Under the pieces are notes generated by a model that was given only the letters and a program-made list of their open reading frames with translations, was not told where the DNA came from and ran no database searches. This document shows, one piece after another, positions 12,639 to 22,500 of a DNA stretch of 34,029 nt. The DNA comes from Planctomycetota bacterium (lineage in GTDB: Bacteria; Planctomycetota; MHYJ01; JACPTZ01). The stretch's first letter is position 1. Each line of letters starts with the position of its first letter. A program made the translations under genes and the position numbers. Where the stretch lies: positions 1 through 34,029 of the forward strand of contig JACPTZ010000188.1 in NCBI GenBank assembly GCA_016192525.1, read 5' to 3'.

Positions 12639-14845
12639 GCGGCACCTCCCGGAAATCCGAGCGATCCGATCTGGTACGCCGCCACGGCGCCGAGCCAGGC
12701 GAGCGCCGTCATGTACCCGAACGCGAAGAGCGCCCATCGCCAGCCCGACTCCCGGGCGATCACCGCAATCGTCGAGACGCACTGGAGACAGTAAGCGAAG
12801 AACACCATGATCGCGATGGCGACGGCCGGACCGTACACCCGGCGCCCGTCGGGCCACTCCGCCGCGGCGAGACGATCGCCCAGGCGCTGCGCCACCTCGT
12901 CGTCGTCCCCCTCCTCCACGCTGTAGACGATCCCCAGGGTGGAGACCACCACCTCGCGGGCCGGGAAGCTGGCGAGCACGGCCATCGTGATCTTCCAGTC
13001 GAACCCGGCCGGGGCGAAGACCGGCTGGATCAGGTGACCGGCGCGTCCGATGTACGACTGCTCCAGATAGGAGGAGCGCAGGACCGGGGCCAGTTCGGAA
13101 TCGAGAAGGGCGTCCGCCTCGCCGATCGGGATCCCGCGCTCCACCGCCACGCGCTGGGCCAGATCCCCCCTCACTCCTTCGGGGCGCGGAAAGTAGGTGG
13201 CGGCCCAGATCAGGACCGAGAAGGCGAGGATGATCGTCCCGGCCCGGAGGACGAACTCGCGGCCGCTGCGGAACATCCTCAGGCCGACGTCGCACAACCT
13301 CGGCATCCGGTACGGAGGCATCTCGAGGAGGAACGGAAGCGGACGGATTCGGAGCAGGAAGCGGCTGATCAGAAAGGCGATCGGGACCGCCGTGAAGAGT
13401 CCCAGGGCGTGCATCGCGAAGAGAGCCACCCCCGCCCAGAACACCCCGAACTGAGGCTGGATGAAAGCGCCGATCATGAGGACATACACCGGAAGGCGCG
13501 CAGAGCAGGACATGAGGGGAGACACGAGGATCGTCGACAGGCGCGCCCTTGGGTCCTCGATCGTCCGCGTCCCCATCAACGCCGGCACGGCGCAGGCGAA
13601 GGAGGACAGCATCGGGACGAACGACTTGCCGTTGAGACCGCACCAGGCGAACACCTTGTCCATCAGAAAGGCGGCGCGCGCCATGTAGCCGCTGTCCTCC
13701 AGGATCCCGATGAAGAAGAAGAGGATCAGGATCTGGGGCAGAAACACGGCCACCCCTCCCACCCCGGGCACGAGTCCGTCGACCACGAGACTTCGGAACA
13801 TCGGCCACGCGGTCAAGCCGCTCGAGGCGGCTTCCGCCAGCATCGCAAACGCGGCGTCCACGGCATCCATGAGCGGCTGGGCGATCCAGTAGATCGACGA
13901 GAAAACGGCCAGCATCATCCCGGCGAAGATCATCATCCCGAAGAGCCGGTGCGTAAGGAGCCGGTCGATGGAGTAGCCCTGGGAGGCGAACGCCGGATCG
14001 GGTCGCGTCTCAATCCCGTCAAGCAGGGCGTCGATGTGACGGTAGCGGGTCCCCGCCTCCACCGTGACGGGGTTCGTCCCGCTGTCCCGAAGGGCCTGCC
14101 GGGCCCGCTCGATCGGCCCGGAGACCGCCCCGTTCCCGTCCAGATTCCCGGCCGCGGTCACCGTCGTCCCGTCGAACAGGAGCCGGGGGAGCAGTTGAGG
14201 ACCCAGACGCGAGGCGAGCGCGGGAGACAGCGATTCGCGAAGGATCGAGAGCGCCGATCGCACCGGATCGGACCACACGACGGGCGCGAACTGCGCCGGA
14301 CTGGACATCACCGCCTCCACGGCCTGCTGGAGGGCCCCGATCCCGGCCCCGGTCTTCGCCACGATGGGGATCACGGGAACCCCAAACCGGCGTGAGAGCA
14401 ATTCCGCGTCGAGTCGGATCCCGCGCTTCTCGGCCTCGTCCACAATATTGAGGGCGATGACGAGGGGACGACCGAGGTCGGCGATCTGCGAGACCAGGAA
14501 GAGATTGCGGCGGAGGTTTGTCGCATCGACGACGGCCACAACCACGTCGGGGGGTTCCGTTCCGGAGATCCGACCCGCGAGAACGTCGAACACCACGCGT
14601 TCATCCGGGCTGGCCGGGGCGAGGCTGTAGGCGCCGGGGAGATCGAGCACGGTCGCCGTTCGACCCCCGGGGAAGATGAGCGTGCCGCTGGTCTTGTGGA
14701 CGGTGATCCCCGGGTAGTTGGAGACGGTCTGACGCGAACCGGTAAGCCGGTTGAACAGCGTGCTCTTGCCGGTGTTCGGATTGCCGGCGAGCGCGATGGT
14801 CGCGAGGCGGGCGGGAGCGGCGAGGGCGGGTGCAGCGGTCGCCAT
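12635..14845 (-). CDS. feoB: Ferrous iron transporter FeoB
   Basis: A 736-residue inner-membrane Fe(II) importer with an N-terminal G domain. GNPNTGKS (21-28, G1), PGITVHK (45-51, G2), DLPG (68-71, G3) and NIVD (133-136, G4) are all present. A helical insert and the polytopic part follow, with the two gate regions, including ILEDSGYMARAAF and SCSARLPVYVLMIGAF, and a C-terminal repeat with CLQCVSTIAVI. Length and order are normal for the family. The start ATG 14845 shares a base with the feoA stop (TGATG), so the two are translationally coupled. Fur control from the upstream promoter is expected. Confidence 0.97.
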   Translation of the reverse strand: MATAAPALAAPARLATIALAGNPNTGKSTLFNRLTGSRQTVSNYPGITVHKTSGTLIFPGGRTATVLDLPGAYSLAPASPDERVVFDVLAGRISGTEPPDVVVAVVDATNLRRNLFLVSQIADLGRPLVIALNIVDEAEKRGIRLDAELLSRRFGVPVIPIVAKTGAGIGALQQAVEAVMSSPAQFAPVVWSDPVRSALSILRESLSPALASRLGPQLLPRLLFDGTTVTAAGNLDGNGAVSGPIERARQALRDSGTNPVTVEAGTRYRHIDALLDGIETRPDPAFASQGYSIDRLLTHRLFGMMIFAGMMLAVFSSIYWIAQPLMDAVDAAFAMLAEAASSGLTAWPMFRSLVVDGLVPGVGGVAVFLPQILILFFFIGILEDSGYMARAAFLMDKVFAWCGLNGKSFVPMLSSFACAVPALMGTRTIEDPRARLSTILVSPLMSCSARLPVYVLMIGAFIQPQFGVFWAGVALFAMHALGLFTAVPIAFLISRFLLRIRPLPFLLEMPPYRMPRLCDVGLRMFRSGREFVLRAGTIILAFSVLIWAATYFPRPEGVRGDLAQRVAVERGIPIGEADALLDSELAPVLRSSYLEQSYIGRAGHLIQPVFAPAGFDWKITMAVLASFPAREVVVSTLGIVYSVEEGDDDEVAQRLGDRLAAAEWPDGRRVYGPAVAIAIMVFFAYCLQCVSTIAVIARESGWRWALFAFGYMTALAWLGAVAAYQIGSLGFPGGAA

Positions 14846-15114
14846 CAGGGGACCTCCGTCCGGGACGAAGTCCGGCCGTTCGCCGGTTCGACCGCGATGG
14901 ACGCCGCGTCACCCAGTCGAAGGCTGATCCGCCAGCCATCGAGGGCGATGGTGATCGGGTCGCCGAAGGGCGCCACCTGGACCACCTCGAGGCGGGCGCC
15001 GGGCAGGAAGCCGAGGGCCATGAGTCGCTGCAGCAGGTCTTCGCGACCGTCGAGGGAGACGATGCGTCCGGTATCGCGGAGGCGCAGTCGGTCCAGGGTG
15101 GTGACCCCGCTCAT
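14845..15114 (-). CDS. feoA: FeoA, SH3-like accessory protein of Fe(II) import
   Basis: An 89-residue FeoA-domain protein (LMALGFLPGARLEVVQVAPF, GDPITIALDGWRISLR). FeoA is a small cytoplasmic SH3-like protein needed for FeoB activity. ATG 15114 overlaps the fur stop as ATGA, and its own stop overlaps feoB, so fur, feoA and feoB form one coupled transcript. Confidence 0.95.
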   Translation of the reverse strand: MSGVTTLDRLRLRDTGRIVSLDGREDLLQRLMALGFLPGARLEVVQVAPFGDPITIALDGWRISLRLGDAASIAVEPANGRTSSRTEVP

Positions 15115-15647
15115 GTCGTGCTCCCGTGGATCCCGACGATCTCCCTCGGCAGATGCGCGGTCTGGGGATCAGCGGAGACCCCGCGTTTCCGGCAGGCGCG
15201 GCAGTAGCCGAAGATTTTGAGGGAGTGAAAGACCGAGACAAATCCCTCGCGCTCGGTCACCTGGTCCTGCATGTGTTCGATGCGGGGGTTCTGAAACTCG
15301 GTGATCTGTCCGCACCCGATGCAGACGAGGTGGTCGTGGTGCGTCCGGCCGAGGGCCTGCTCGTAGAACTTCCGCCCTCCGCCGAAATCGTGCTCCTCGA
15401 GCAGTCCGCTCTCCTTCAGGAGGGCGAGGGTACGGTAGACGCTGGCCTTCGAGACGGGCCGGGGGTTCTTGCGGAGGCGGTCGGCGAGCTCATCGGCGCT
15501 GAAGTGGTCGCGCCGGTCGAGGGCGGCCTCGAGGATGACCCATCGGGGCCGGGTGAGCTTCAGGCCGCGCCCGCGCAGGAACTTCTCGAACGCGGCCGGG
15601 GCCTGGGCGCGCGTCATTTCCCGCTCACCGCCGTCCTTGCCGTTCAT
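15111..15647 (-). CDS. fur: Fur-family metalloregulator
   Basis: A 178-residue Fur-family repressor. A winged helix occupies about 28-90 (LKLTRPRWVILEAALD, SKASVYRTLALLKESGLL). Metal-site residues include the HHDH motif at 103-106. Structural zinc cysteines are CIGC (109-112) and CRAC (149-152). Of the family (Fur, Zur, PerR, Mur), Fur is favoured by co-location with feoAB and by the box in its promoter. ATG 15647 has GGAGG upstream; ATG 15617 (MTRAQAP) is an alternative. It probably represses its own operon when iron is ample. Confidence 0.93.
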   Translation of the reverse strand: MNGKDGGEREMTRAQAPAAFEKFLRGRGLKLTRPRWVILEAALDRRDHFSADELADRLRKNPRPVSKASVYRTLALLKESGLLEEHDFGGGRKFYEQALGRTHHDHLVCIGCGQITEFQNPRIEHMQDQVTEREGFVSVFHSLKIFGYCRACRKRGVSADPQTAHLPREIVGIHGSTT

Positions 15648-15679
15648 GCTCCGGACCTCCCGGCCGACGTCCCTCTGAG

Positions 15680-15698
15680 ATTGAGACTGATTCTCAAT
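15680..15698. promoter_or_regulatory. Fur-box-like operator
   Basis: The inverted repeat ATTGAGA-ctgat-TCTCAAT is a perfect 7-5-7 palindrome that resembles the TGAGAATnATTCTCA class of Fur sites. It lies over the predicted transcription start of the fur-feo operon, where binding would block transcription. Confidence 0.75.
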
Positions 15699-15701
15699 AT
15701 C

Positions 15702-15730
15702 ATAATATCGCCCCCGGGGAGGGGTGTCAA
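15702..15730 (-). promoter_or_regulatory. Sigma70 promoter of the fur-feoAB operon
   Basis: On the minus strand TTGACA (15725-15730, full consensus) and TATTAT (15702-15707) are 17 bp apart. The predicted start near 15695 falls inside the Fur-box-like palindrome and leaves a leader of about 48 nt before ATG 15647. Confidence 0.75.
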
Positions 15731-15851
15731 CAAGTTTTCCGGAAGAAAAACGAGGCGCGATCGAGGCGCATCGGGTTCCGGCGACCGGCCGATCCCGGTC
15801 CCTGCGGGCGGCCGGCGTGGAACGGCGAGGGGGTGCGGCGCCGGGACGGAT

Positions 15852-16439
15852 TCACGAACCGGCCGGAGGGGGGGTGCCCATGAGGTTGTTGCAGATGGCG
15901 TCGGTGGTGAGCTTCCCGCAGGCAAGGGCGCTGCGCTCGGTGAGGGTGTCCGAGCGGAGGTGAGGGCGGCGGTATCGTCGACGCGGGCCCGGCCCGGGGG
16001 AACGGGGCCCGTCGGAATCGCCCGGCGAGGACACGGCGCGCACGCGTTGCGACATGAGAAGAGTCTCCCGATCGAGGACCACGCCCTTCCCCCCTCGGCG
16101 TGAACGGAGGGAGATGTCGAATTTCTGGATGAAGTCGTGGCCGACCAGAACGTCATAGATCAGATCGAGTTCCTTGTCCTCCACGACGTACGCGTAGTGA
16201 CGACACCAGAAGCCGAGGAGACGGACTTCCATGAACATGCCGTCCCGCGCTTCAAAGTGCCCGTTACCCAGGCCGCCGAAGTCGGCCGGGCGGGAGAGCC
16301 TGAATACGTCGCGCATCCCTGCACAGGCAGAGCGCTTGACGAAAGTGTAGGGCGACCCGGTATCGAAATAGAGCCGCAGGCGGCGGGACCGCTCACCCTT
16401 CGTCGATCGGACGGGGAAGGCACGGATCACGTCGCCCAT
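15852..16439 (-). CDS. Retropepsin-like aspartyl protease family protein
   Basis: A 195-residue protein whose first 125 residues fit the single-domain retropepsin-like fold: RLRLYFDTGSPYTFV (20-34) with the catalytic DTGS at 26-29, and DVLVGHDFIQKFDIS (96-110) corresponding to the C-terminal ILG-D-F motif. Such bacterial proteins probably act as dimers in the cytoplasm; no signal peptide is visible. ATG 16439 is preferred (GGAAG upstream, family-like MGDVI... start) over ATG 16490, which has no ribosome site. The last 65 residues are low-complexity and may not be conserved. The gene follows the giant surface-protein gene on the same strand by 87 bp, so it may be co-transcribed. The substrate is unknown. 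Confidence 0.72.
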   Translation of the reverse strand: MGDVIRAFPVRSTKGERSRRLRLYFDTGSPYTFVKRSACAGMRDVFRLSRPADFGGLGNGHFEARDGMFMEVRLLGFWCRHYAYVVEDKELDLIYDVLVGHDFIQKFDISLRSRRGGKGVVLDRETLLMSQRVRAVSSPGDSDGPRSPGPGPRRRYRRPHLRSDTLTERSALACGKLTTDAICNNLMGTPPPAGS

Positions 16440-16526
16440 GTGGCTCTTCCGGCGCGAGGCCCAGTCCTCGGGCACCCCCCATTTCAACATTGGAGCGCGA
16501 CCGGGTCAAGCGGGATTCGAGGGCGT

Positions 16527-19500
16527 CTACGGAATGGTGAAGGCCACGATGCGGCCGTCGTCGCAGGTGTAGTAGGCGCGCTTCGGGGCGAACGAGAAGG
16601 AGACGCCGGTGATCCGCGCGCCCGGCACGCGGTACGGGAAGCCGGCCACGACCCCGTTCTTCCCGTCGTTGCCCGCGGCCGTGTCGTTGATCGCCGCCAC
16701 CCGGTAACAATACCCCCGACCGGTGCCGAAGTACATCCAGCCGCCGAAGGACAACAGATTCGTCACCGCGGGTCCCTTCAGCCAATCCGAGGCAGGCCAA
16801 TCCGAGGCCATGTCCGGAGGCCAGGTCCCGGCGCTTCGGTGGATCTTGCAGATTCGGGATCCGGCCGCCACATAGGCCCAGGTGTAACCGAAAGGGTTAA
16901 TGACTTGGCTGGTGGGGGAAGCCCCCAGATCGAGCGAGGACCACTGCACGACTCCGGTCCCTCCATCGACGGCGAAGATCTGGGAGACTTGCGGCGCGGC
17001 GAGCGCCCAGGAAGCAGCGGCGCTCGGACTGATCCAGATCACGGGACGTCGGTTCGTCGTGGCGCTCCCCAGGAGGGTGGCTTGGTCGACCAGACCGGTC
17101 CCGGGAATGAAGGTGGCGATGTCTGCGCCGGACGTGTCGTTCGTCAGCGACCCGTAGATTCGATTGAGGCCCTTGCTGTAGAAGGAGGAGGGAGCGTGGT
17201 CGAGCGCGCGAGTGGTGTTGGGCCAGCCTGCGGCGAACGATCCGGAAAGATCGAACTTGCAGAGCCGCACCGGACCCGAGGTCGTCACGGCACCCGACAA
17301 GTAGACGTAATAGACCCCGGCCTCAAGCGCCCACGTGATGCCTCCGATCGGCTCGTGAAGTGCATTCGCTCCGTCCGTGTCGTCGATGACACCGTTGCCT
17401 GAAAACGTCACATACGGAAGCAGTGCCCCCACCGCCGCGGACGACGCGTGGGTCCCGGTAATGCCGGCGACGCCGGTGAACGATGTCGCCGTGAGCCCTG
17501 CATACGTGAAATCGTCGCCATCGACCCAGGCCGTCCCCGAGGCCGGAAACCCGGTCGTCGACGTGACCAGCACATCCCCTCCGTTGTCGGCGGGATCGAC
17601 CAGTTCTGTCGATGCGGTGGCGAGGTCTCGAAGGCAAACGATCCTGTCTCCCAAAGGCGCGGTGCCGGTGCCATAGTCCTGCCCCAGAAGTCGCTTGTCG
17701 CCTAAAGACTCTGTCTCCGCGGGCTCCCCCGTGTCGACCGACACGAAGATGAGGTCGACCGGTGGAGGACCCGCTGTGGTGCGGACCATCACGGGAGTCG
17801 ATACCACCCGGGCCGACGTAGTGCCGAGGAGACCGGCGAGATCGAGGGCGCGCAGGACCTGGCCCGTCGTCGGCGAAAGGGCCAGGAGCGAATTGTTGTG
17901 CATCCCCCCTCCGTCGCCCGTGCCGCCGTAGAGCAGGCCGGTCCAGAAGTTGAAATCCGCCGGCGCCTGAAACGCACCGAAGCGTCCTCCCTCGACCTCC
18001 GCCGTGGACCAGACCGGGACGGCGAGAGGGGTTCCGGCGCCATACTCGTCCGCTCCGACTTCCCAAGCCGCGCCGATCGGGCGCCCGTTTCCATCGATAT
18101 CAACCGCGGGGGTGAAACCGAGATTGGTCCCCACGTCGATGTGCGCGGCGGTCGACTTCACGTGGAAATCGCGTCGGGCGGAATCCACATAGTCGGTGAT
18201 GGCCACGCCGGTCAGGCATGTCGTGACGGCGCCCGAAAGGGTGTCGCCGGTCCCGGAGAGTGCCGTGTTCCGGATGGCATCGGCGGTGATCTTGACCGTG
18301 CCCTGGTTCGCCTCGTCGACCACCGTGCAATTGTCGACGCTGTCCAGGGGGGCGACCCCGCCGATGTTCTGGCCCGCGGCCGTCAGGGCGACGAAGCAAT
18401 TGCGGAGAGTGCCCTTGCTCCCACTGGCCGCGCCACTCCCCTGGATCGAACCGTTCAGGAGCAGACCGTTTCGAAGGACAACGCCGGACACACCGGGAAA
18501 CGTGACGGTGCCTCCCTGAAGGTCCGTCCAGGCCCACCCCCGCGGCTCCACGATGTTGTTCGTGGCGGTCGCGGCGTTCAGGGCGGCCTGAAGTGTGCCG
18601 TAGGTGGCGACGTCGCTTCCGCCCGACATCACCGTGAAAGCGTGAGCCGGTTCCTGTGGATCGGGAACCGGCGGAGGCGGAGGGGGAGGAGGTCCGCCGT
18701 CGACGGTTCGATCGATGTAGTAGACCGTTCCGTTGCCGGCACCGGCGATCACGAAGAAACTGGAGCCCACAAAATCCACGCTCACATCGAAAACGCGATC
18801 TGTCGGCCCGGCCAGTTGATAGGTGTACAGAACTGTCATCGGATCAGCGACGAGGTCGATGACGAAGAGCTTGCCGCTGTCGTTGCCCACGTAGAGGGTG
18901 TTGCCATGGACATAGCAGGCGGAGTAGATCGGGGTCCCGCCGTCGAGGAGGAGCGGGAGGCGCTGATCCGTGCCATCGGCTGTCAGATTGTATATGTAGC
19001 CGGCCGTGTCTCCGAACCGCACCCCACTGTAGTAGATGTCCGCAAGACGGGTAATCGCACCGGTCGTCGCATAGGGCCAGGAGTATCCCGGATATCCGTT
19101 CCCGGCGTTCATGTCAGGCAGCGATCCGGGCGAAGCCCCATCCAGGGCGTAAAACTTCGTCCCTCCTCCTCCCACATACACGACACCTGAAGGGTCCACG
19201 GCGACGGGGGCCATCACGCTGTTGTCCGTGACCTTCACCGCGTAGGGAGCCGACGAGCTCGAATCAACCACGACGCCGAGTATCCCGGGTGACCCCCCAG
19301 GTACCGCCTGATCCGCCCCGGCGAAGAGCCTCCACGAAAAAGGCGATCCGCTGAGAAGCAGCCCGGGCGCCGAACGCGTCGGTGCCGTGGCGCCCTGCAC
19401 AAAGAAGTACTCGGTAGTTGAGGTCGGAAGCATGTCGTAGTCGAACGAGAACGCGAAGATGCCGTCGAGGCCGGCTTGCCCTCCGCCGAAGAAGAGGAAG

Positions 19501-22500
19501 TACTCATTCGTGGCCGTCTCCAGCGCCCCGACGACGGGCGAGTCCACCGATCTCGAGGGAGGACCCACGGCGACCGGGTTCGTGGTCCAACCCGGCCATG
19601 CAACGAGCGCCGCTCCCGTGTCCTCGAGGGCAAACAGATATCCGCCGGACGTGCCGAAGAAAACCAGATGCTCGTTGGGCGCCACGGGGTTCGTCTCCCA
19701 CCACGGGACACCGACGACCTCTCCGTACGCCGCGTCCGGGATGGAGTACGTGTACAGGGTAGCCCCGTACTGATCGAGCACGGCGATCCTGTCGTCCGTG
19801 GCGGGAAGCCGCGAAGCCACATAGGTGCTGTACCAGACGCCGCTGAAGAGATCGTACGCGGGCGTGACGAAGAGCTGGATGTCGCCCCCGACGTCGGTAT
19901 TCGCAGCTACGATCCAACACACGACGGCCCCGCCCATCGGCGATTCGGGCGACCCATTCTCATCCGCGTCGGCGTCGGAATCATAGGTCTCGCCCTCTCC
20001 CGCGCCGGTGGCGCCCGCGACCGTAATCGACACGTCCCCCCCGAGATCCGAGTCTGAAGCGGTCACGTTGTACTGCCCGCCTCCCAGAGCCGGGAAGATG
20101 CAATCCTGCACCAAGGCAGCCAGGGCGGACGCCTCAATCCGCAGGCAAGTCCCTCCGGCGGCGGGAACACCGAACGAGACGCCCTTCATCCGAGTCCAGG
20201 ATGTGGGCTGGCTCAGGAACAGCCCGTTCGTGTCGGCATCGCTGAACGCGAGACCGTCCACATCGACCATGCCCGAGACCTGGAACGGGAACCCGCCGCT
20301 CCCGGCGGGCGTCTTCGCGATCCGGCCGCCCACCCCGCCCACGGTCCGGGTGGTGATGAAACTGCCGGTCACGGTGAATCCCCCGGTGCTGTCGAAGAGG
20401 ATCTGCGGGTAGTTGGCCCCGCTTGCGTCGAGCCGGAGCGTGCCCGCCAGCGTCGAGTTCGACGCCCCGTTGCACTGGAGCGTAGGCCCGGGGGCCGCCG
20501 AGCCGGTGGCGCGCAGCGTGGCGCCGGAAGACACGGACATCGTCCCGGCCACGGTGAGCGTGTTGGCGCCGACGCCGAGGTCGAAAGTCCCGCCCAGCAC
20601 TTCAAACAGGCCGTTCGCGGTCGAGGAGCCGCCCAGCGTGACCACCCGCGTCTCGACATTGATCTGCACCCGTCCGTACGTCGCGGGGAACAGGGTGCGG
20701 TCGGTGCTGGAGTCCTGGTAGCGACAGAGCGAAGTCGCCGCCATCGTAAAGGTGTCCGGGGCGGTGACCGCCGAGTTGAAGTTGAGCGTCCCCGCCCCGG
20801 TCCAGGTCAGGCTCCCGCCGCTCCCGTTGAACGTCCCGTTGCAGGTGAGCGTGCCGGTTGAAGCGGTCAGGGCCCGCGTTCCGCTCACGCCGAACGTCAG
20901 GGAGGCGCCGGAGGGAACGGTCACCGTCCGGCTGGCGATGTCCAGCGTGCCCTCGGTGATCTCGAGCCCGCCCGCTCCCACGTTGAGATTCCCGCCGAGC
21001 GTCACCTGTCCCGCCGTCTTGTTGAGCGATACGTTCAGGTAGGGGGCGATGCCCGGCGAAAAACTCTGGTTGCGCGTGCCGACGAACCACAACGCAGTCC
21101 CGGGGAACATCGTGATCGATCCGCCGCAGGAGAGGTTGCCACTCACGGAAAGGCCCCCGCCCGAGAGGAACTCGACCGGCGCCCCGCCCGTGATGGTGAG
21201 GTTTCGGCAGGACGCGGAGGTGGACAGGTCGGGGTCGTTCACGACGTTTGGAATGAGGACATTGTCGGCAATCGTGGGCGGACCGGCGGGGGACCAGTTG
21301 CCGGGAAGCGCCCACGCCGTGTCGACCGCTCCGGTCCAGGTGTAGGTGAAGATCCAGTCGATCGAGCCGGGGGAGATCGAACCGCCCGTCGTGCGGTCGT
21401 CCTCATAGGTCTGTCCGGCACGCCCCCCCGTGGAGTCGAGCATCTCGACCTGACTGTCAGCATACGCCACAGGGGTTCGGACGTTGTACTGGGCGAAGTT
21501 GGTCCCGGGGAAGTCGCATCCGGAAATGCTGTACGGACCGCCGACCGTGGTCTGCAGGTTGAGCCAGACTCCTCCCGGATCGACCCCGTACGAGAACTTG
21601 ACGTTGGCCAGGTTGTTCCCCGTCAGCGTGGCCGTGGCGCCGATCACCATCCCGGAGGCGTTCGTCGACCCCACGTTCAGCCCGTCCACCGTCACCGTCC
21701 CGTTCAGCACGAGCCCGTACCGGTCCATCCCCGGATTCGTGCTCGTCACCGTCGGGAAGTTCGGACTCGTCCCGCTCGCGGAAAACGCCCCATCCACCTG
21801 GAGCGTGGAACCCGCCCCCACCCGCAGCGTGCATGCGTTCGTCAGCGTCAGCGTACTCGACGCGTTCACCGTCACGTTTCCCGTCACCCGAAGGTCCGAT
21901 CCCCCCGCCAGCGCCAGCGTCCGCGCCGGAGGCCCCGCCGCCACCGTCAGCGTCCCGTCCGCTGTCGCCGTCCCGTTCAGCGTCACCGTGTACCCCGCGT
22001 TGTCGATCAGGACGTTCTGGTAGTCCACCGCCGCCATCGTCTGGTCCAGGGTCCCCAGATACTGCACCGTCCCCGACCCCGCCGTGAACGACGCCGTCGT
22101 TCCCAGGCTCGTCACCGCCCCCCTCAACTTCAGGACCGGCGTCCCCGTGAACGTCATCTTCCCTGTCGCGTTCGCGTTCACGCTTCCCGTCACGTCGATC
22201 GTGCTCCCCGCGCTCGCCTTTACCTCCTGCCCGTCCGAAATGGCGAGGCTTCCGCCGAGGGTGATGCCGTTCGTTGCGGCGTCCAGGATGCCGGCTGCGA
22301 TCGTTAGATCGCCGCCGAGGGTGAGGGACCCCGCCGTCGTCGAGGTGAGCGCGGCCCCGCGATTCAGGACGAGATGATGGTAGTTCGAGGGCGCCGGGAC
22401 AACGATCTGCTGGTCTCCCCCGGCCGTGCTGCGATACGACACGGTGCATCCGGAGAACGAGGTGAAGGTCCCGAGGCTCGTGACCGCCCCGCGCAGCGTC

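Noticed and set aside
12401-14395. 664-codon plus-strand frame opposite feoB
   Set aside because: Composition is His/Arg/Glu-rich shadow sequence; feoB on the other strand has all its motifs and family length.
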